Source: Toxoplasma gondii ME49 (lineage: Eukaryota > Apicomplexa > Conoidasida > Eucoccidiorida > Sarcocystidae). Taken from it: 64,000 nucleotides of DNA. The notes under the pieces were generated by a model. It searched no databases. It had not been told where the DNA came from and worked only from the letters and a program-made list of their open reading frames with translations. Position numbers and translations under genes: made by a program. The DNA lies in contig NC_031475.1 of NCBI RefSeq assembly GCF_000006565.2, positions 827,535 to 891,534 of the forward strand. The letters are read 5' to 3'. Shown in pieces: positions 60,941-64,000 of this stretch; position 1 is the stretch's first letter, and every line of letters starts with the position of its first letter.

Positions 60941-62100
60941 TCTGGAACGCGGGGAATGGACGAGCGAACTGCGTGACTCCGAGTTGAATTCGTTGTTGCG
61001 AGGCTCGCTGTTTCTCGTGCGTCAGATTCAGGGGGCTATCACAATGTGGGACGTTCACAAAGAACGGAAGGTCGGGATGCACTTTTGTTTTGTGAGTGTT
61101 CACTGCTCAAGAGGCAGGAACAGTGCTTCGGTGGATGTCGTACCCTCCCACGCGTCGTGTGTAAGCTGGCGTCACAAACGTAGCCGCCGTTCCTTCAGGA
61201 TCAAGTACGTTGTGTCCACCACCATTTAAGGTCTACAGGTTGACAGTTCACGCTTTACTGACGCCTCGTGGTAAGTCAGGGGAACGAGCCGACAAAAACT
61301 TCCTCTACCTTCGAAATGTGTAGAACTGGTGCGAAAGTATCTCCGTATTCTTGTTGACTTCACAAGGATGCCATGGTCCGTCACATCTGCGGCGGTAGGA
61401 TGCCACGTTGCTCATTGCTTCGCGCCGACGCAACTCTCGCGAGTCGCGAACACACATTACATCCGAGAAGGGGTTGTATTAGTGCGGAAGTCTCTCTGTA
61501 TTCACCCATCACGAGTACTCTCGAACCGTTAGAAACATAATTTACACTTTCTTTCTAGGCTAGCGTCACTCAAGCTATCCTGGATTCGAGGGCTTCTGTT
61601 TTCCATTGAAAGGTAACTGCGGCCAATGTTCCCACGGCGAGTACTGCACCCGTATGTGCAGTTTGTCATGTCGGATGTGTTAGTGCATCACTGACGCTTC
61701 GTAGTGGACGCTACATTTAGGCCCTTCCTGCACGCCTCACTGCCGAGACAGACACGCCACACGTGAGGACCCTAGTTGTTCTCATTCTGCTGGTTCAGTC
61801 GCGTTGCGACATCCCCTTCATGGATTATGCTGCACGAAATGCTGCGTTCGGCAAGCACAAATTGGCTCACGCAGCGGTCGTTACGCGACCGGAAGTTACT
61901 GACTGAATGGGACGGTCTTCTTTCACTGTTCTTCATTCACGATCTCGATGAGATTAGCACAGAAACGCATCGCTACGCACGGAACTTTGTCTTATTTCTC
62001 GTGCCTCGTCCCAATATAACCATGCAATCCCTCACTCATCCACAGCATGACCCAAATGTGAACGTGAAATCTTGCCCCGCTACGCCATAACGGACTGGGC
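60941..62100 (+). other. Coding-like segments without a complete gene model
   Basis: Several pieces look exon-like on the + strand. One lies at about 60948-61084, reading LERGEWTSELRDSELNSLLR and QIQGAITMWDVHKERK, with a donor at ttt|gtgagt. A second, at about 61324-61398, reads LVRKYLRILVDFTRMPWS and ends at gcg|gtagga. Others are at about 61559-61611 and from about 61799. I could not join them in one phase, and found no start codon. They could be a further gene running rightward, or chance. Confidence 0.25.
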
Positions 62101-64000
62101 ACCAATGCTGCAATCAAAAACGTGCGAAAATGAAAACACTGAGTTACCATAATCATGTTCACGGTGCAAGCACCCACTGCACGCGAGTCTCTCTCGAGGA
62201 TCTTCCCCGTACTGAAATTCCGCTGACTACACAGTTCCTCTGTGTACCCCGCGCCGTCTGCATACTGCATTGTTTTGCCTTGATATACGACTGTTCGCTG
62301 ACCCAACCTCATTACGTGAAAAGGCACACTGCCTACACTGAAAAGCCATAAAAACCTACATCACGCGGGAAGATGTGTTACGAACATTACGAAAACCCGC
62401 GGGTGCATGGCAAAATGTGATGTCTTAAAGGCTGCACACGTTCGAGACCGCCTCACTGCAAACCAAAAAAGGGCGGTACGTCGCCACCAGCCATATGGAA
62501 AAACCAGCAGCCAATTTGCCGGTCTCGCTCGTTCTAACGAACTGGTTCGGCACCTCCAATAATTATGCAGTCACGCGGGGCCTCCACATCGCTTGTACGA
62601 AGGTCTCGCTTGTCCCCCTCCCCCGTTACTTCGCTGAGCAAAAAACGGTATCTGCTCTAGAGAATCGCTTCTCCAGTAAAAACGATGAAAGGTGACCAGA
62701 GACAACTCCGCTGAACTATTCACTCAGCTGTCCACTTTTTACCAGCAAAGAATGGGAAAATGTTCTTGTGCGACGAAAGTGCCCTTCCGACGCGACAGTG
62801 TTCCTCCGGGAAACAGCCAGAACTCTCAAGTCCTGTTGGACAGTCGGCCAATTGCGCTGCCCTCACTCTATCAGCAAGAAAGAAAACCTAAATCCTTGAC
62901 ACCATGACATAAATGCGCTTGAACAGAAGCACCTGTTCGACGGCCTCAGCTCAAAAACAGAACGGCGTCGCACCGTCTAGAGTAGCACACTGCTATACGT
63001 AGCACTACACATTACCACAGACTGCTATGCTTTGCGTTTCGGCAATGCTCTCATCGTGGAAACCGAAGCTGAGCCGGATCTCCGGACCACAAGACGACTT
63101 TTCGCCCGTCCTCCCCCCTCCCTGCACTGCATATAAAACACTGGCAAAACGACAGATAAGGGTTGGGCTGTTCTAGCGCCAACCGGCGACAAACTAACAC
63201 TGTTTTTTCTGCACGTGCATGCGCCAAACTGGTGCTCCCCCTTCCCACACGTATATATATCCCTTTTTGGCATCGGAAAATTGTGTCTGCGCAAGCAGGA
63301 GAAACTCCCACCATCTTCACCATCCCTTACGAGACTGCCACCGTTTGACCACAGAAGTGTCCTACACTCAGACTACCAAGTCCTCATCTATCACCACCAC
63401 AGAGGGTTGTCCGACTCACTTGATATCGCGGGATGGGTGTCCACGCGTTTCTTAATTGTCGGGCTCCAAGATAATTTGTCGTCAGCCACACCGTTAGAGA
63501 CCTTCAGTAGCCCCGGAGTTAGAGAAGGTTGCTCCCCAGGACGCTCACTTCGCAGGGCATGTGTTTGAGTCTCCGTTAATATCCCATTAGAGCACCATTT
63601 CTGGTTCGGTGCTTCACTGGACACCACATTCTGCGGCTCTCCTCCAAGGACAAGCTTCAGAAGCTGCGTATTCGACACACACCAAACCCATCTGAAACAC
63701 GAATTTCAACTCTGAGAGAACCATTCGATGCTGCGCCCCCAACATACACGGAACCACAACTGTTCTTGATGAATGAACCGGTGTCGGTGCTGTGGAGGTA
63801 ACCTGTAACATCTCTTGGTGCTGCGTACTCTGCTTTTTTCATACTATCACTCGCTGCTTACTGAGAGAAACGGGGAGACACAAATCGGAAACCTTCGTTA
63901 AAAATTCGTCCCCTCACGACAATCATGCGTTCGCCACTGAACTGCTCCGTTCGTCATTTGAGAGTACATTTGTGCAGCCTCGGCAAGAACTCTGCGATAA
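62101..64000. other. Right end of the window, no supported gene
   Basis: Open frames are below about 120 codons on both strands, overlap one another, and show no recognised motif. There are no microsatellites of the type seen at the left, and no tRNA or rRNA was recognised. Confidence 0.4.

Overview
The window looks like nuclear DNA of a coccidian apicomplexan, most likely Toxoplasma gondii or a close relative (Hammondia, Neospora). The evidence is intron-rich genes with GT-AG junctions, coding exons of moderate GC, start contexts such as CAAAATGG, long Ser/Ala/charged insertions inside conserved domains, TGCATGC motifs, many (TA)n and CATA microsatellites in introns, and a probable nuclear-encoded apicoplast ribosomal protein. 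I cannot tell the species from sequence reading alone. No mobile element, CRISPR array, virus or tRNA was recognised.

Layout: (1) 621-4709 (+), casein kinase 2 catalytic subunit, 7 exons. (2) 6856-22276 (-), 26S proteasome base subunit RPN2, 21 exons, with a 35-copy 40-bp tandem repeat in intron 3. (3) 25404-27542 (-), ribosomal protein L13. (4) 29931-31021 (+), ribosomal protein S16, divergent from L13. (5) 31150-31633 (+), a weak two-exon candidate. (6) 32053-32322 (+), LC8-type dynein light chain. (7) 32533-32904 (+), a bL33-like protein with a signal-peptide-like leader, probably apicoplast-targeted. (8) 33959-35824 (+), a BTB-domain protein. (9) 37885-47470 (+), a BEACH-WD40 protein of the FAN/NSMAF type. 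(10) 48659-55717 (-), a large protein with a CBM20-like starch-binding module split by insertions. (11) 58157-60940 (+), a coiled-coil, tail-anchored protein of unknown function. The last 3 kb hold only weak exon candidates.

Most genes are housekeeping: protein turnover, translation, a CK2 kinase, a motor light chain and membrane trafficking. I see no operon-like pathway linking neighbours. Exon borders were set by hand from conserved protein sequence, GT/GC-AG sites and phase continuity. In every multi-exon model the exon lengths sum to a multiple of three with a single terminal stop. Untranslated regions are mostly not resolved. I found no convincing new multi-gene system. The most notable points are the L33 candidate lacking its zinc cysteines, the intronic 40-bp satellite, insertions inside catalytic or binding domains, a 20-nt microexon in the BEACH gene, and a probable GC-AG intron.
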